Source: Dipteris shenzhenensis (taxonomy: Eukaryota > Polypodiophyta > Polypodiopsida > Gleicheniales). From it: a stretch of DNA of 64,000 bases. The translations under genes and the position numbers were made by a program. The notes below the pieces were generated by a model, which was given only the letters and a program-made list of their open reading frames with translations, had not been told where the DNA came from and searched no databases. How positions within the stretch are numbered: position 1 is the stretch's first letter; the number at the start of each line of letters is the position of its first letter. Shown in pieces: positions 33,500-44,886 of this stretch. The stretch lies in the NCBI GenBank assembly GCA_047967505.1, contig CM106541.1, one strand, 5' to 3'.

Positions 33500-34725
33500 A
33501 ATACTTTAGTGTTAGAATCTAGATAGGATAATGCAATCTAGATTAGTCTTAATGACATGCATGATCGTTGATGCCACATAACTCACAAACTCGAGAGAGA
33601 TTGGAACTTGCAAGAATAAGCTCTTTGCTAATTGATCATACAGTATACTAAGATCAAGAATTTCAATCAAGATGCTTCGTAGTAAGTACTCACATTCCTT
33701 GCTCTTCAAAGAGAAAAACTCTATCACATAGGATGTCCAGAAAGCCATAAGAACAATATCGTACCACTGAGTTTCATCCTTGTATAATCGATGCAACATA
33801 TAGTTTATGAAACAAATTCCACTTTTCCGTCCATATCTGACGAAGATATCCACCCTGTAAATTGCAACGTATGAAATTTCAATACCCTTGAACAAGAAAG
33901 AGATAGTCAAATCTTGTCTTGGGTGGCTTGACAAGATCATACTTACATACAGCACTAAAAAGAGCTAATGCAAGGCTCTTTCTTGTTATGAACTTGATGA
34001 TTTGGGCTGCTCTATTAAGGGTATATTGCACCCAATCCAACTTTGCGATGTCCTCCAGCATCAACTCCAAAGAGTGAGAAGCACATGGAGTCCACATAAT
34101 GGTCAGATAATCTCTCTCAATAAATTCCCCCATCATGGAACAATCGGAGCAACTGTCAGTAATAATTTGGACCACACTTTGTGGCCCAACCTCCTCAATG
34201 GCATGCCTAATATGCCCATAAATCCATTCTCTACTAATACTCAAGCCAAGGGCAAAGGCACCAACTACACGAAGTAAAGTAGTGCTAACACAGGAGAAGA
34301 CCCAAGATGTTTATCATGTGACACCACCTCTGAAAATATTTGACAAGAGTTTAAGATCCAAAAACACATCATGCATTACCACTAAAATCAGCCACACTTA
34401 TAACTTGTTCCTTCCCGTGTCACTCCATCCATCTGACACGATGCTACACCCATATCGCTCCCAACATGCTCTCTCCCGCAAGCCCCTCCTCCATCTGCCT
34501 CGCTTGATTTGACAAGTCGGTAGTCCAAGGTCCTTATTGGTATGTTGGACATCGAGCATTGATAGAAGAAACAATGCTCAGCTATTTGAGCCTCTTGCTT
34601 CAACTTTGAAGCAAAGCTAGCTTCAAGGGTGATTTGGCATCTTGGAATCTCTCTTCCCCTCTTTCTTGTTGGTGCAGCCATGAGATGAATTTGGGAGGAT
34701 GTTGGGATCCTCTCATGGCCCATAC
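33500..34725 (-). pseudogene. hAT-type transposase remnant (DUF659 region)
   Basis: On the minus strand (34244-33879) it reads SVVQIITDSCSDCSMMGEF, IMWTPCASHSLELMLEDIA, LNRAAQIIKFITRKSLALAL and KPPKTRFDYLFLV. This pattern (VVTDN...C, WTPCAAHCLDLMLEDI, FI...) is typical of plant hAT transposases with a DUF659 domain. The frame continues in pieces to about 33512. Upstream, FFYQCSMSNIPIRTLDY (about 34570) resembles the conserved segment before DUF659. No inverted terminal repeats were located. It is the only DNA-transposon coding trace in the window. Confidence 0.7.
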
Positions 34726-34979
34726 CAACACTAACAAAGCTTGATCAATGTGAAAAAGACATGGGAACTTCATTTGTATTCACATTGGGTAAAGACTCAT
34801 CAATGTTAGAAGACTCTGGGGTGGTAAGAACTTGGGAGAAGGCCCAATATTGCTTTGAGAAGGTAGTTGAAGTGAGGTTCTTGTTGAAGTAGAGGCCCCT
34901 CTTTAAGAAGGTACTTGAGGCGAGGTTTGAGTGGCCTCTTGCACCTTTGCATCAATAACCTCCTAAGGCAAAGGTAAAT

Positions 34980-35590
34980 GGAGGCAATGACCAGACCTCT
35001 TCAAAGTTTGATGACAATCCAACGTGCGCTAAGATCACACCTTCCGGAACATGAGTGCAGCCATGTGTTCCTTGAGCTCTCTCCCAAATCTAGTGTGCCT
35101 TCACCCGATTTGATTGAGCGTGGGCTTGGTTGTGATGCCTTGGTGTATCCACTGATGCATGTACAGGTATGTGTGGAAGTACCGGAACGTCATCCAAGGA
35201 ACATGACTCAACTACATGTCATTGGATTAATAGAGCCCAAGAGATGTCATGTCTCTTATACAACATCTGACACCCGTAAAGGGAAAGCCAAGCTACTGAT
35301 CCCCAAGTCAAATAGAAAGGAGAGTGTGTCAAGCTGCTCAATAGCTTAGCAATTCCTTTCCAAATAATATGTGCCTAATTGTAGTCCCATAGGCAATGCT
35401 GGATGGACTCCCCAGCAAAGAGGCAACAAGTACAAGTAGAATCCGCACCGAACCTCAACCTCCACTGGTTTATTGCAACCCCTCCATGTATAGAAAGCCA
35501 AAAGAAAAGAGTGATCTTTCTATTCCTAAGGGATAATACTATCAACAATTTGGCTCTTCTGTGGGATTCAACTCCATGAATATTTCAATT
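34980..35590 (-). pseudogene. L1-type LINE fragment
   Basis: Matches 57970-58450 of the large L1-type element over most of its length at the DNA level. Examples are AGAAAGCCAAAAGAA, GTGATCTTTCTATTCCT, CCCATAGGCAATGCTG against CCCATAAGCAATGCTG, and GAAAGCCAAG followed by CCCCAAGTCA. It covers the zinc-binding end of ORF2 and is decayed. It joins LINE-P at about 35590. Confidence 0.75.
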
Positions 35591-37830
35591 TTTAAGCCGA
35601 CATCAGGCCGGTTTCAGGCGAGACCATGGGACTATGGATCACATACTCACACTCAGGAGTGTCATTGAGGAGGCCAGATCACAAAAGGAGAGGGTATACT
35701 GTTGCTTTGTGGATTTCCGCAAAGCCTTTGACACAGTACCTCGAGCTCGTCTTATCACACGCCTACAGACACTGGGATTTGATAAGGAGATCATCTGGTC
35801 AGTCATGGCACTGTATGAGAGAGTCTCAGGCCGAGTTCGTACAGGCGCAGGTTGGACAGATGAGATCCTAAGTACCATAGTTGTCAAACAGGGTTGTCCC
35901 TTATCACTGACCCTGTTTGGCCTCTACATCGATGAGCTTGAGACTTTCATGGGGACGTTCGGAGGGACCGGTTGCTCACTTGCCGGGATCATCATCAGGA
36001 TTCTTCTTTATGCAAATGACGTGGCACTCTTGTCGTCCACACTCAAGGGGCTCCAGCGACACCTAGATGCACTCCAGGCTTTTTGTTTATCCCATGATTT
36101 GGAGGTCAACCTTGGCAAGACCAAGGTCATGATCTTTAACACCTCTCGAGCAAACATGCAACGGAAATAGTTTACTTTTACTTTGGGTGGGTCACCAGTT
36201 GAGATCGTATCCTCATACACTTACTTGGGGGTCAGCTTCTCCGGCCTGATCTTCACGATGAGACCAGCGATGCAGGCCAGACTGAGCAGGGGATACGCCT
36301 CACTAGCTCGGCTAGAGAGACACTGCTTTGACTCCCACTTCCAAGACCCTCGGCCCAGGCTCTTCTCTTTGACTCCTTGGTCCAACCAGCCGGTATGTAT
36401 GGCAGCCCTTGTTGGGGGCCTGACATGTCAGAGATAGAGTGGACACGGGTGGAGCGCTTGCAGATCCTCATGCTCTCACGGATGATCCGGGGGAAACCGT
36501 CTGCACCACATCACATCATTCAGGCCGAGTTTGGTGCTTCTCCACTCCAACTAGATGTAGCCTTTCAGACCATCACATATCTACACTGGGTTAGATCATA
36601 TGGGGACTGCACATCAGGGAGACAGAGGTTGCCATGGTTGGCTCTCGATTCCTCCATGAGGTTGGCAGCAGAGGGAGACGAGCGATGCTGGTATGCACGG
36701 ACTCACCGATGGTTTGTGAGACTAGGCTTCCACATCGATAGAATACCTCCTTTTCAGTACAGTTTAGATGCCCCTTCGGTACTCCCACTCACCATCCCGA
36801 TTGGGCCACATACCAACCAGGTCATTCGAGAGGATCTCCAGCAGCTACACACCTTTAGGACCTGGTTGGAGCCGAGGGAGCTTCTAGTGAAGCTGAGTTT
36901 CTACAGAGATTACTGTCTTCGCATTTCGGAGCAGGGATTCATCACATCACCGGGGTACACTGAGCTTCATATGCCTCACTCACTACGGATCTCCATCGGA
37001 CAGTTTCGGGTATCATCACACCGCCTCCGCATAGAGAGCGGCAGAGCAGAGGGGATTCCTAGGGAGCATCGCTTATGCATATTGTGTGACTGTCAGGAGG
37101 TTGAGTCGGAGGAGCATTTTATTTTCAGGTGCCCAGTATACTACGAGATCCGAGGTCGCTACCACTGTCTCTTCAGAGACGGCTCCAGGCTCCTTTCTAC
37201 ATTCCTCACCTACCTAGATCAGAGATGCCTCGCGGCCTTCATTCACGAGGGAGTCCGACATAGAGAGTACTTACTCAGGCGACGGGGCTTGGCCACTTCA
37301 TCAGACACCTCTCAGAGCAGCATCACAGAGTTCTTCCCATCGAGTGACATTGATCGTCCAGTCTCTAGCCGCAGACGTGACAAAGACCCCGACCCGACGA
37401 TCGCAGCACAACACACGAGACATCGAGGGGACACACAAATCACTCTGAGGTCCTCCCGTCATTGTTTAGACCCGAGATACGTCCCACGGGAGTCACGGTG
37501 GCTCTGGTCTTACGTCGAGCCTCGTCCAGGAGACCGAGACGCATGGCACCCCTTGACGGGCACCAGCGTCCCATCACCAGCTATGCACCAGCCAAGGCAA
37601 CATGACATACAGAGGATTGCGCTCCGCTCTAGTCCTTTTCTTTTCATTGTTACATCCAGATGTATTTGATTATGTATGATCAGACTTAGGATTCAGCACG
37701 GGTGATGATGCTCGTTTCAGTAGCTCCACCCTTACTGTGATTTGTATCAGGTTTTCTTTCAGTCTCATAGACCCATCGGTCTTCCGAAGACTCTAATAAA
37801 ATTTCCTTTCCTTTCTCTTTGGTTTCCATG
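35590..37830 (+). mobile_element. LINE-P, best preserved copy (subfamily a)
   Basis: The open frame 35634-36170 gives the reverse transcriptase palm: HILTLRSVIEEARSQKERVY, CFVDFRKAFDTVPRARL, GCPLSLTLFGLYIDELETF and ILLYANDVALLSSTLKGLQR. A stop follows, then GSPVEIVSSYTYLGVSFSG. One frameshift near 36395 leads to a 430-residue frame (36377-37669) with IIQAEFGASPLQLD, CWYARTHRWFVRLGF, HSLRISIGQFRVSSHRLRIE, a C-x2-C...EEHFIFRC zinc-binding motif, and ITEFFPSSDIDRPVSS. The last part has drifted by a frameshift. The 3' UTR ends CCGAAGACTCTAATAAAATTTC. It is 5'-truncated: no endonuclease or ORF1 is seen. Confidence 0.9.
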
Positions 37831-38081
37831 CTTTCTTAACAAGAACCAAAAGGGCATACACGTGCACACAAAGGCAACCTTAAATTGAGATGCAACTGCC
37901 AACATACACACTCACAAGCATGGGCATTTACCACCAAGCACATTACCACTCCCACTATGTGGACCTAGGACATCTAAGGCATACAATTGGCACATAGGAG
38001 GTATCATGAATAAACAGAGAGATTGCACACAAAAGAAGGAATTAAAAAGATAAACAGAAAACCAAAGACTAAAAGTGTTAC

Positions 38082-38207
38082 CACAATTCGTAAAGCAAGT
38101 GGGTCATCATCCCGGTCAGAAAGCGCTAAGAGTACTATGTCAAATGGCAAAATCTCCTGGCTCCACACCAAAAGTACAAGAGCCTTACTTGCCCGAAACA
38201 ATACTTC
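38082..38207 (-). CDS. MED23: MED23 exon with the DRDDDP motif
   Basis: A 126-bp, phase-0 exon. It reads EVLFRASKALVLLVWSQEIL, then PFDIVLLALSDRDDDPLALR and IV, matching the WTHEMLPLDILLLALIDRDD block of flowering-plant MED23. The acceptor is CCTGCAG|GAA (38208) and the donor GTG|GTAACA (38082/38081). Its partner exon lies 21.8 kb away. Confidence 0.93.
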
Positions 38208-38302
38208 CTGCAGGGTATAAATAATGTTTTAGGACTACTTCCTAAAGTCCTAAGCAATGCATTATTTTCAAGCAGTTCCTCAAGTCATAGGGAGAACATA
38301 AC

Positions 38303-38416
38303 CTGTGCAGTATGACCAAGTTGTATGTGTATCTGAATATGAAGTAGCAGCACATCCACCATTGCATAGATATTCACCGTGACCTCCTCTGGAGATAACT
38401 CTTTTAGAAGACGACC
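38303..38416 (-). CDS. MED23: MED23 exon with the ELSPEEV motif
   Basis: A 114-bp, phase-0 exon that reads GRLLKELSPEEVTVNIYAMV, then DVLLLHIQIHIQLGHTAQ. The acceptor is TTGGCAG|GGT (38417) and the donor CACAG|GTTATG (38303/38302). It corresponds to the REVSPEEV and MVDVLLHH segments of flowering-plant MED23. Confidence 0.92.
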
Positions 38417-38550
38417 CTGCCAACCCCAGTGACAGTCATCCAAGATAGGTAAAAATATCCCTACCTTAGGGAGGAAACAAAAGCATGTACAATTTTCACA
38501 ACAAAAACTTTTTAAATGCCGACTTGGAATTCCATTCTTAAGCTCAGTAC

Positions 38551-38724
38551 CAAATGGGCTAAATTTATGCTCTCAGGATGTTTATCCATCAATATCCAAG
38601 CAGCTGCACAAAGGTATTGCCTGTGCTGAGGAGGAAATATCCGATTTACGTAGTTCAATAAATGTGATGGATCTGCTGTGGGAGACAATAACTGGCGGCA
38701 TTGGTGTAGCATAGTAGCTTCAGC
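38551..38724 (-). CDS. MED23: MED23 exon with the QHRQYLCA motif
   Basis: A 174-bp, phase-0 exon. It reads AEATMLHQCRQLLSPTADPS, then HLLNYVNRIFPPQHRQYLCA, then AAWILMDKHPESINLAHL. The acceptor is CTCCAG|GCT (38725) and the donor CATTTG|GTACTG (38551/38550). The conserved QHRQYLCA block fits plant MED23 strongly. Confidence 0.93.
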
Positions 38725-38868
38725 CTGGAGAAAAACTGCTTACTATAAGTAACAAAAAAGAAAACAAGATTCATGTCTTCATCTCTGTCTCAATGCAAAT
38801 CAGTAAATAAGGGCTATATTGAAAACAAAGACCTGCACATCAGTAAATAAACTATTGAAAAAAAATAC

Positions 38869-39117
38869 CTGCTGCCAGCCTTGAATTGTCTGCGATCGTT
38901 TGTCTGGCCGTGCTTTTAGTATCTCTCGCAGCGGAGGAGGAAAATGACGCAAAGTCTTTTCTGACCAGCTGTGCGGACTGTTTGCGAGTATCTGATCAAT
39001 GGCTGGTCCCAGAATAAATACCTGTTCAAACTCAGCAATTCCACGAGTTTTGATTGTGAAAGCGAGATTTACGACCATAGCTCTATTCAAGGTCTCGGAA
39101 AACTCTGTTGTGGCACC
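38869..39117 (-). CDS. MED23: MED23 exon with the TIKTRGIA and HSWSEKT motifs
   Basis: A 249-bp, phase-0 exon. It reads GATTEFSETLNRAMVVNLAF, TIKTRGIAEFEQVFILGPAI, DQILANSPHSWSEKTLRHFP, ending IQGWQQ. The acceptor is TTTCAG|GGT (39118) and the donor CAGCAG|GTATTT (38869/38868). It is the longest internal exon seen and is intact. Confidence 0.94.
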
Positions 39118-39228
39118 CTGAAATGACAATTAAAGCAATCAAATCCTAATCCAGAATTGCTATAGAAAGTCACACATAAATGCAAACGATTTTCTCGCTC
39201 AAGTCTCAAATCTATGTAAAGGCTCTAC

Positions 39229-39391
39229 CTTCAGCTCTTTCTTGACAAGTACAACTTCGCGTAGAGACAAAATAAGATTAAGGCACAAATTCTCAGCCAG
39301 ACGGAAAAGACGATGCTCCCCCCGCTTAGCTTTAATACTGATAATGATTTTTGCTATGTCATACAACAACTGCTTCACTTTTCCATGATAC
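39229..39391 (-). CDS. MED23: MED23 exon with the RLAENLCLNLILSLRE motif
   Basis: A 163-bp exon. The first G completes an Arg codon split by the 6.3 kb intron, followed by YHGKVKQLLYDIAKIIISIK, AKRGEHRLFRLAENLCLNLI and LSLREVVLVKKELK. The acceptor is GGACAG|GTAT (39392) and the donor CTGAAG|GTAGAG (39229/39228). Confidence 0.94.
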
Positions 39392-39392
39392 C

Positions 39393-40296
39393 TGTCCAAG
39401 AGAGCTGATATCAGTATGCAACTCATAAGTATGCCCCTTTGCAAGCTCAATCACATTCTGCATGTGACTTACTCTAGACAAAGCCTGACAGACAATACTA
39501 AATTTCCCATGAGAAAAGTATGACAGCATGCATCCATGCACTGAAACTTAGAGAACTCACCACCAACCTTCTAGTCCTCCTGCTGCTGTAGTGAAAAAAT
39601 AGGTGAATCAAGGAGCCAGCTATTAAAGTAGTGACAGCAAACTGAACTAATTTTCATGCATGAAATTTCCTTTGGCTCTGAAATTTTCAGTCATACATTG
39701 GGTCAAAGGACATTTCATAAGCAACGACATATCTTGTTGACAACACAATACTCAATCAGAGCCCTGAATGGAACTGCTTGATGCTAGCTATTGTTGTCAA
39801 GTACATCCACCAGTACCCTATGACATCGTTACTACTATCATGGTTACCACTATCAATGTTTATGTCTCACCCAATTACTGCACTCACTTCCCCCTAGGAG
39901 ACTTTCTGGCTTGCATAGGTACGGCATTCAAAATTCTCAGAACCTCATTAAACACCCAGAAATAGTGTGATACTCCTCCCAGTATTCCTCCTACCAGGTT
40001 TCTATGGATGGGTACCATTTCCACCCTCCACATTGCATGACGGTCTAAACCCAGGGACAAACACTCATCTGCAACGGTCTTTCATTCCTCAGGTGACAAC
40101 GGGAGTTGAAGTGCTACCTGAGGGATCTTCTTGCCATGTATCTGATCCTAGCTGTTCAACATTTGTTTTCTGTATTAGCCAATTCTAATTATTAAAGAAT
40201 GCACACATATTCATCATGCACCTATGAGGTATTACTAGTGTTGTAGGAGAGTGCACATGGGTTTTAAGTGGCATAAAACAGATTGTAAATTGGGAT
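39393..40296. other. Intronic sequence without recognised genes
   Basis: No coding similarity was recognised; short open frames only. Confidence 0.5.
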
Positions 40297-40640
40297 TTAC
40301 ACCTCTTTCCCAAAGGGTACAAAGTGTTTGATCACATTGCAAACTTCAGACTCTTGCTTAAGTGCAAAGACCCAAGTAAAACATGTGAAGTCATCTATGA
40401 ATGCAACATAATAAAGATGACCTCCAAGAGATGGAGAGCACATGGGTCCACAAACATCACTATGGATGAGCTGTGATTTTTGTGTAGCCCAATCCTTGGG
40501 AAAGGAAAAACGATGCATTTTACCCAAAAAAAAGCCCTCACATCCATCTGCCACATCATCTTTGACCGTGTTATGCACATGCCTCCAGGGGCCGTATCTA
40601 CCAAGCTTCCCTTCTCTTTGTGGTTCTGATAAAAACCTTC
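40297..40640 (-). pseudogene. Copia fragment (GAG-pre-integrase and integrase start)
   Basis: Reads CEGFFLGKMHRFSFPKDWA, QLIHSDVCGPMCSPSLGG and HLYYVAFIDDFTCFTWVFAL. This is the zinc-binding / integrase boundary of copia pol, truncated on both sides. It resembles copia A but is a different copy. Confidence 0.85.
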
Positions 40641-41049
40641 TTGCTTTGAATCCACCAATTGATGGCTTAATTGGAACATATTTTCCACATATTTTGTTTG
40701 GAGGAGTCTCCAAACCATGGTTGTTAAGACATTCGTGTCTTATGAGAGGACACTTAAGACACATGACACGTGTCTTACCTTAAGACACCTTTCGACACTC
40801 TTGTTTTTTTTGTTTTTTTTTGGGGTGGGTGGGGTGTAACAACAAACATTAAGTTTGACTTAACTATACTATCATTGATGGTTACTTTGGATCCAGTAGT
40901 GGCAGTAATCTTGCAGATTCGGATTAGAATGGATCTTGACAGATTTAACTCTTGAGAGTCGAAAATTCCCTTTAAGTTATATGTATCGAGATGCATATTT
41001 CATTCATGTCACATGTGACTGACAGACTGTTGTCATGATATTTATGTTT
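40641..41049. other. Unassigned sequence
   Basis: Contains GACACATGACACGTGTCTTACC at about 40758 within a short self-complementary patch (AAGACAC and GTGTCTT), and a T/G run near 40802-40838. No genes were recognised. Confidence 0.4.
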
Positions 41050-41579
41050 ATTGATCTATGATGATTGATATGTAATCTAGGTAACCCTCTCTCCCTCTCC
41101 TCGCATCTCTCCCCGTCGTACCTCTCCCCATCGTAGCTTCCCCATCGTCCGTCATAGCCCCCCCCGTCGTCTGTCGTCCATCGTACCTCTCCCGTCGTAC
41201 CTCTCTTTCTACGCTCTCGCCGTCCATCCCTCCCGTCATCTGTCGTAGCTCTCTCTCTCATCGCCAGCCCTTGCAAGTCCTAGCCACCGCCGCCCACCCC
41301 TAGTTGCCAACCCTCTCGCCATCAGTAGCCACCAACAGGAGCAGGCAGCATCTTCGATAGCAACCAGGACCCCCTTCCAACTTCGTCGACAACCCCCCCC
41401 CTCAGAAAACCTAACTTAACCTAACCTAGGTTAACTCTTACCTAACCTAACCTCAACAGAGGTTAACCCAACCCAGAGGTTAACCCAACCCAGAGGTTAA
41501 CCCAACCCAAGGGTTAACCCCTAGCCAGGCTGAACTCCTATCCCAACCAGGGGGTTAGCTCAGCTAGGGGTAGCAGCAA
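41050..41579 (+). other. C-rich leader with short repeats
   Basis: A C-rich stretch with recurring CGTCGTACCTCTC-like units (41090-41220), then a 17-bp repeat AGGTTAACCCAACCCAG about three times (41460-41515). It immediately precedes the ORF1-like frame and may be its 5' untranslated region. Confidence 0.5.
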
Positions 41580-42645
41580 ACATGGCCAGCAAGGAATGGC
41601 TGAGCCTCTCCTCGAAGTCCCCCCTCTCAACCCCAACCACCTCAGGCAGCAGAACCCCATATGCCACCGTTGCAGCTATGACACCCTCTCCGTATGCACA
41701 TACATACCTATGAGGAGGTCTGGACCCACCCATCATTGGGCAACATGAACAAATTTTTTGTCTATAAGAACAAGTAAGAGACTTAAAGATGCAACTGGCA
41801 GATGCACTAGCTAGAATTCACGTTCTAGAAGGACCTAGCAAGCAGGCAGTCATCGATGAGGTTGTAAAATCTTGCAAGGCTTCCCCCCCTATCCCTTAGC
41901 TAGTCTCCACAGTCAAAGATCCAGTTCACACTGAGGTACAGACCGCAAAGAAGAAAGTGATTGTGGAGTTTGATGCAAAGATTAATAAGGCTGACATTCA
42001 GGAAGAGATTCAAGAACATGCAGCTAGGCATGATAATGCTTTGAAGATTAGAATAGGGGGACTCCCCAAAGGATGGTACAAAGAGGAGGATTCTTTCAGC
42101 GACACCTTAGCACATGTCAAAGCCGCCAGGCCTCATATAGATTGGATGGTTGATAAGATGATGCTCTTGATGATGATGATGAGCCCAAAGTAACTTGTAT
42201 CTTACACTCAAAAGGTCATGCTATCATTATGCTAAACTCAAAATATCTACGGGTCAAGCTTCTCCGACAATCCTACAAGTTGAAAGGAACTAAGATATGG
42301 ATAGCCGAAGAGTTTACACGAGCTCAATTGAAAAATAAGGTAGCGGAATTAGCTAAGATCAAGGCTACTAGGAATGATGGAAAATGGGTAGTGTACAATG
42401 AGGGCGTAGCACTCACTAAAGAGTTTAAATCCAAGCCAAAAGACTCTCAATCTTAAATTGATGTATGATCGATTATGTTTTTTCCAAGTCATAATGTAGG
42501 TACTCTATATAATTGGAGTTGATCTATGCACTCCCTGGGAGCTACCCTCCCTAAGCTGATGTACTAGTTGGTCTTCATGTTGTCCCATAGACCTCTTGGT
42601 CTTCTGTGGACGTTAATAGACTTTCTTTCTAGGCTCTTGTTAAGA
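41580..42645 (+). mobile_element. LINE relative with ORF1 only and a LINE-type 3' end
   Basis: Starts MASKEWLSLSSKSPLSTPTT, with a coiled-coil-like part (VRDLKMQLADALARIHVLE) near 41785-41840. Then comes an RNA-binding-like segment (LKIRIGGLPKGWYKEEDSF) in the frame 41957-42193, and after a frameshift YLRVKLLRQSYKLKGTKIWI and AELAKIKATRNDGKW (42229-42456). It is followed not by ORF2 but by about 190 bp ending GACCTCTTGGTCTTCTGTGG, ACGTTAATAGACTTTCTTTC, very like the LINE-P subfamily b tail. I infer a non-autonomous element moved by LINE-P-type machinery, or a copy with ORF2 deleted. Confidence 0.65.
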
Positions 42646-42694
42646 TGTTTATCTAGATTTTTGAATATCAAGATTCAATTGTCAGTTTAAACCT

Positions 42695-43790
42695 TTAAAG
42701 TTGAGAGTCATGACTTGCAAGCTCTTGAGTCATGACTATTAACTTGTAAGCTCTTGAGTCGTGAGTCCCATAACTGTGCATCTTGCATGGCAGAGGTAGA
42801 AGCCACAAAAGCTCAATATGCTCTTTTTTCATAAGCATCAAGCTGAAATAACCCGTGAGATAATGTATCGGTGAAAACCAAGGCCTATCATAGACCAGTA
42901 TATCTGTCATCCTCAAACATGACTTGGTAACCTCTTCAAGAGAAAGAAGAGACAGAAAGTAAATTCTTCTTAATCCTAGGGGCATACAAAACATGCAAAA
43001 ATTTAAACCATCCACAGTTGTGAGTGAAAGTTCTCCAATCCCTTTGACTGGATAAGAAGGATCGTTGGCACAAGAAACGGACTTGCCAACTGCGGTGCGC
43101 TAGATAACTTATCAAAGAAAGATTTATGTGAGGTAATATGGCCGGAAGTACCACTATCAAAGTACCATATCTTAGCCGTCTCATTTGTGCTGAAAATATG
43201 TGACTCCCAAGAAACATCATAGCTACAAGTAAACAAAGCCCAATCATGCTCAACAAAATGAGCAAAAGTATCATCGGAACCTACACGTTGAGCTGACCCT
43301 ACGACTGTCATACCAGACTCTTTCTTCTTCTCTTTTGCCTCTTGGGGCATTCACTGATGTGATGACCAGGCTTATTACAATAATGGAACTTGCCTTTCAT
43401 GAAAGGCTTTGAGGCATCCTTTTTATCTTTCCCACTTTCATGTGCATGTCCACAACCAGTTCTAGAGGCATGACTTGGCTGAACTTTTGTTTTTCCCTTA
43501 AGCATCTTTAGCAATCTGGCAAGACCTGATATGAGGGACAATAAACCTCTTAATATTCAGTCAAAATCAAAGACAAGGCTTGAGCATTACGTGTATCCCA
43601 CCTCCTTTCCTCAGAAGTAATACATGCAGGTGCTTGCCCAACCAAAGCAGCTTGTTGTCCGTGTTGCCAACGGCATGCACCACCACACGACCCCGTCCTT
43701 GCTATGGAGGAGTACCTCGCGAATCAAAAAACTCCAAAGAGGGTGGTTGGTGCCATCCAACCGATCCTCCTAACATCATTTAGATTTTGC
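42695..43790 (-). pseudogene. Copia E gag and protease remnants
   Basis: The zinc knuckle reads FHYCNKPGHHISEC, in which the first Cys of C-x2-C is Phe. The protease shows WYFDSGTSGHITSHKSFF with the expected D-S-G. Downstream is LYAPRIKKNLLSVSSFS and then the GAG-pre-integrase side (about 42780). The pieces are spread over three frames. Confidence 0.85.
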
Positions 43791-44869
43791 TCTGCCATTT
43801 GAGCAAACAAAAAGAGGCAAATAAATCCCAACAAAGTTCACTTGCAGTGAACACCCTGCTCAAGTAACAGATATCACTGCCAAAGCCTATACTAGGCTTG
43901 AGCATGGCCCTCAAACATACCAGAAAGATCCAGTGCTGGGATATGTGCTACAATCTCAAAATTTTCCTTTAAAAACTAGCCAAAGCTTGGCTCAACAAAG
44001 GCATAAACACAACTAAATGCTTGATTGTACCTACAACGGCAAACCCCAGTGGCATGAGGGCCAACAAATGCAAGCGAAGTAACGGGAAAAGAACTCCCAA
44101 TGCAAGCAATAACAAAACTGAAAGTTTACCAAACCAAAACAGAAGCAAATGGAATGCCAAAATGCCTCCAAAAAGAGCTCCAAGATGAACTGAAAATGAT
44201 CTCCCACGAACTATATGTGCTTTCCTTCCAGTATGCTTGCCTTAGCAAGCAATAAACGACTGATTTTTATCTGTCTTGAAGAAAACAGCAAGTACCCAAC
44301 TGAAAGGACTGAAAATGCACCTGGAGTGCAAAATATGGGTGTCCTTGCACAACACTGCCTAAGAAAGATTCAAAACAACAAGGAGAGATCTCCAGAATCC
44401 CCAACATGGTCCCGTGACTAGTAGAAAAGATTCAAAACAGCAAAACAGTCCCAAAAACACCTCAAAAAGCGTGTCTAGCGCTGCAAAAGACCTCGAAAAG
44501 AAATAGGTACCAGCCTAGGGATGATTGCTGCGTTTGAAAAATAGCAACAAACCCCACAAAAAGCAGGTTCAGCTGGCCATTTTTGTTGAAAAAGGGTCCA
44601 AAATGAGGTCGCCCAGCCCAGAAGAAGCTCCGAAAGTGCTCAAAAAGAGGCACCCAGCCTTGCAATTGCCATAGGAGGCGGTGGCTGGTCCAAACCTGGT
44701 TGAAATCAGCAAATTGGCAACCAAGCAAGAGAACCTTGTAGGAGGTCGCTGCCAGCAAAAACGAGATATTTTGGCCAAGTTCCTCGTGACGAAAGTGAGG
44801 TTTTTCACGACAAAATTGAAGCTAGAGGGCCTGGGAGGCGCGGGGAGAGGTGTGGGAACGAGGGGGGGA

Positions 44870-44886
44870 CCTGCTCTGATACCAAA
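44870..44886 (-). promoter_or_regulatory. Primer-binding site of copia E
   Basis: On the minus strand TTTGGTATCAGAGCAGG directly follows the LTR end TTCCAACA. It is complementary to the initiator Met-tRNA 3' end, with a short spacer TT. Confidence 0.85.

Larger units (their letters stand above)
16263..38081 (-). other. Giant MED23 intron (21.8 kb)
   Basis: The donor is GTG|GTAACA at 38082/38081 and the acceptor CATGCAG ends at 16263. The joined protein reads ALRIV-IWLLLETPD. It is filled mainly with LINE-P copies, family-C LTR pieces, L1-type copies and a hAT remnant. Confidence 0.85.

Noticed and set aside
34978-35349. Plus-strand open frame of 123 residues as a gene
   Set aside because: The same DNA aligns on the opposite strand with the L1-type element at 57.97-58.25 kb; the plus frame is a shadow.
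41460-41515. 17-bp repeats as a CRISPR-like array
   Set aside because: The units are directly adjacent, with no spacers, and the DNA is plant nuclear.
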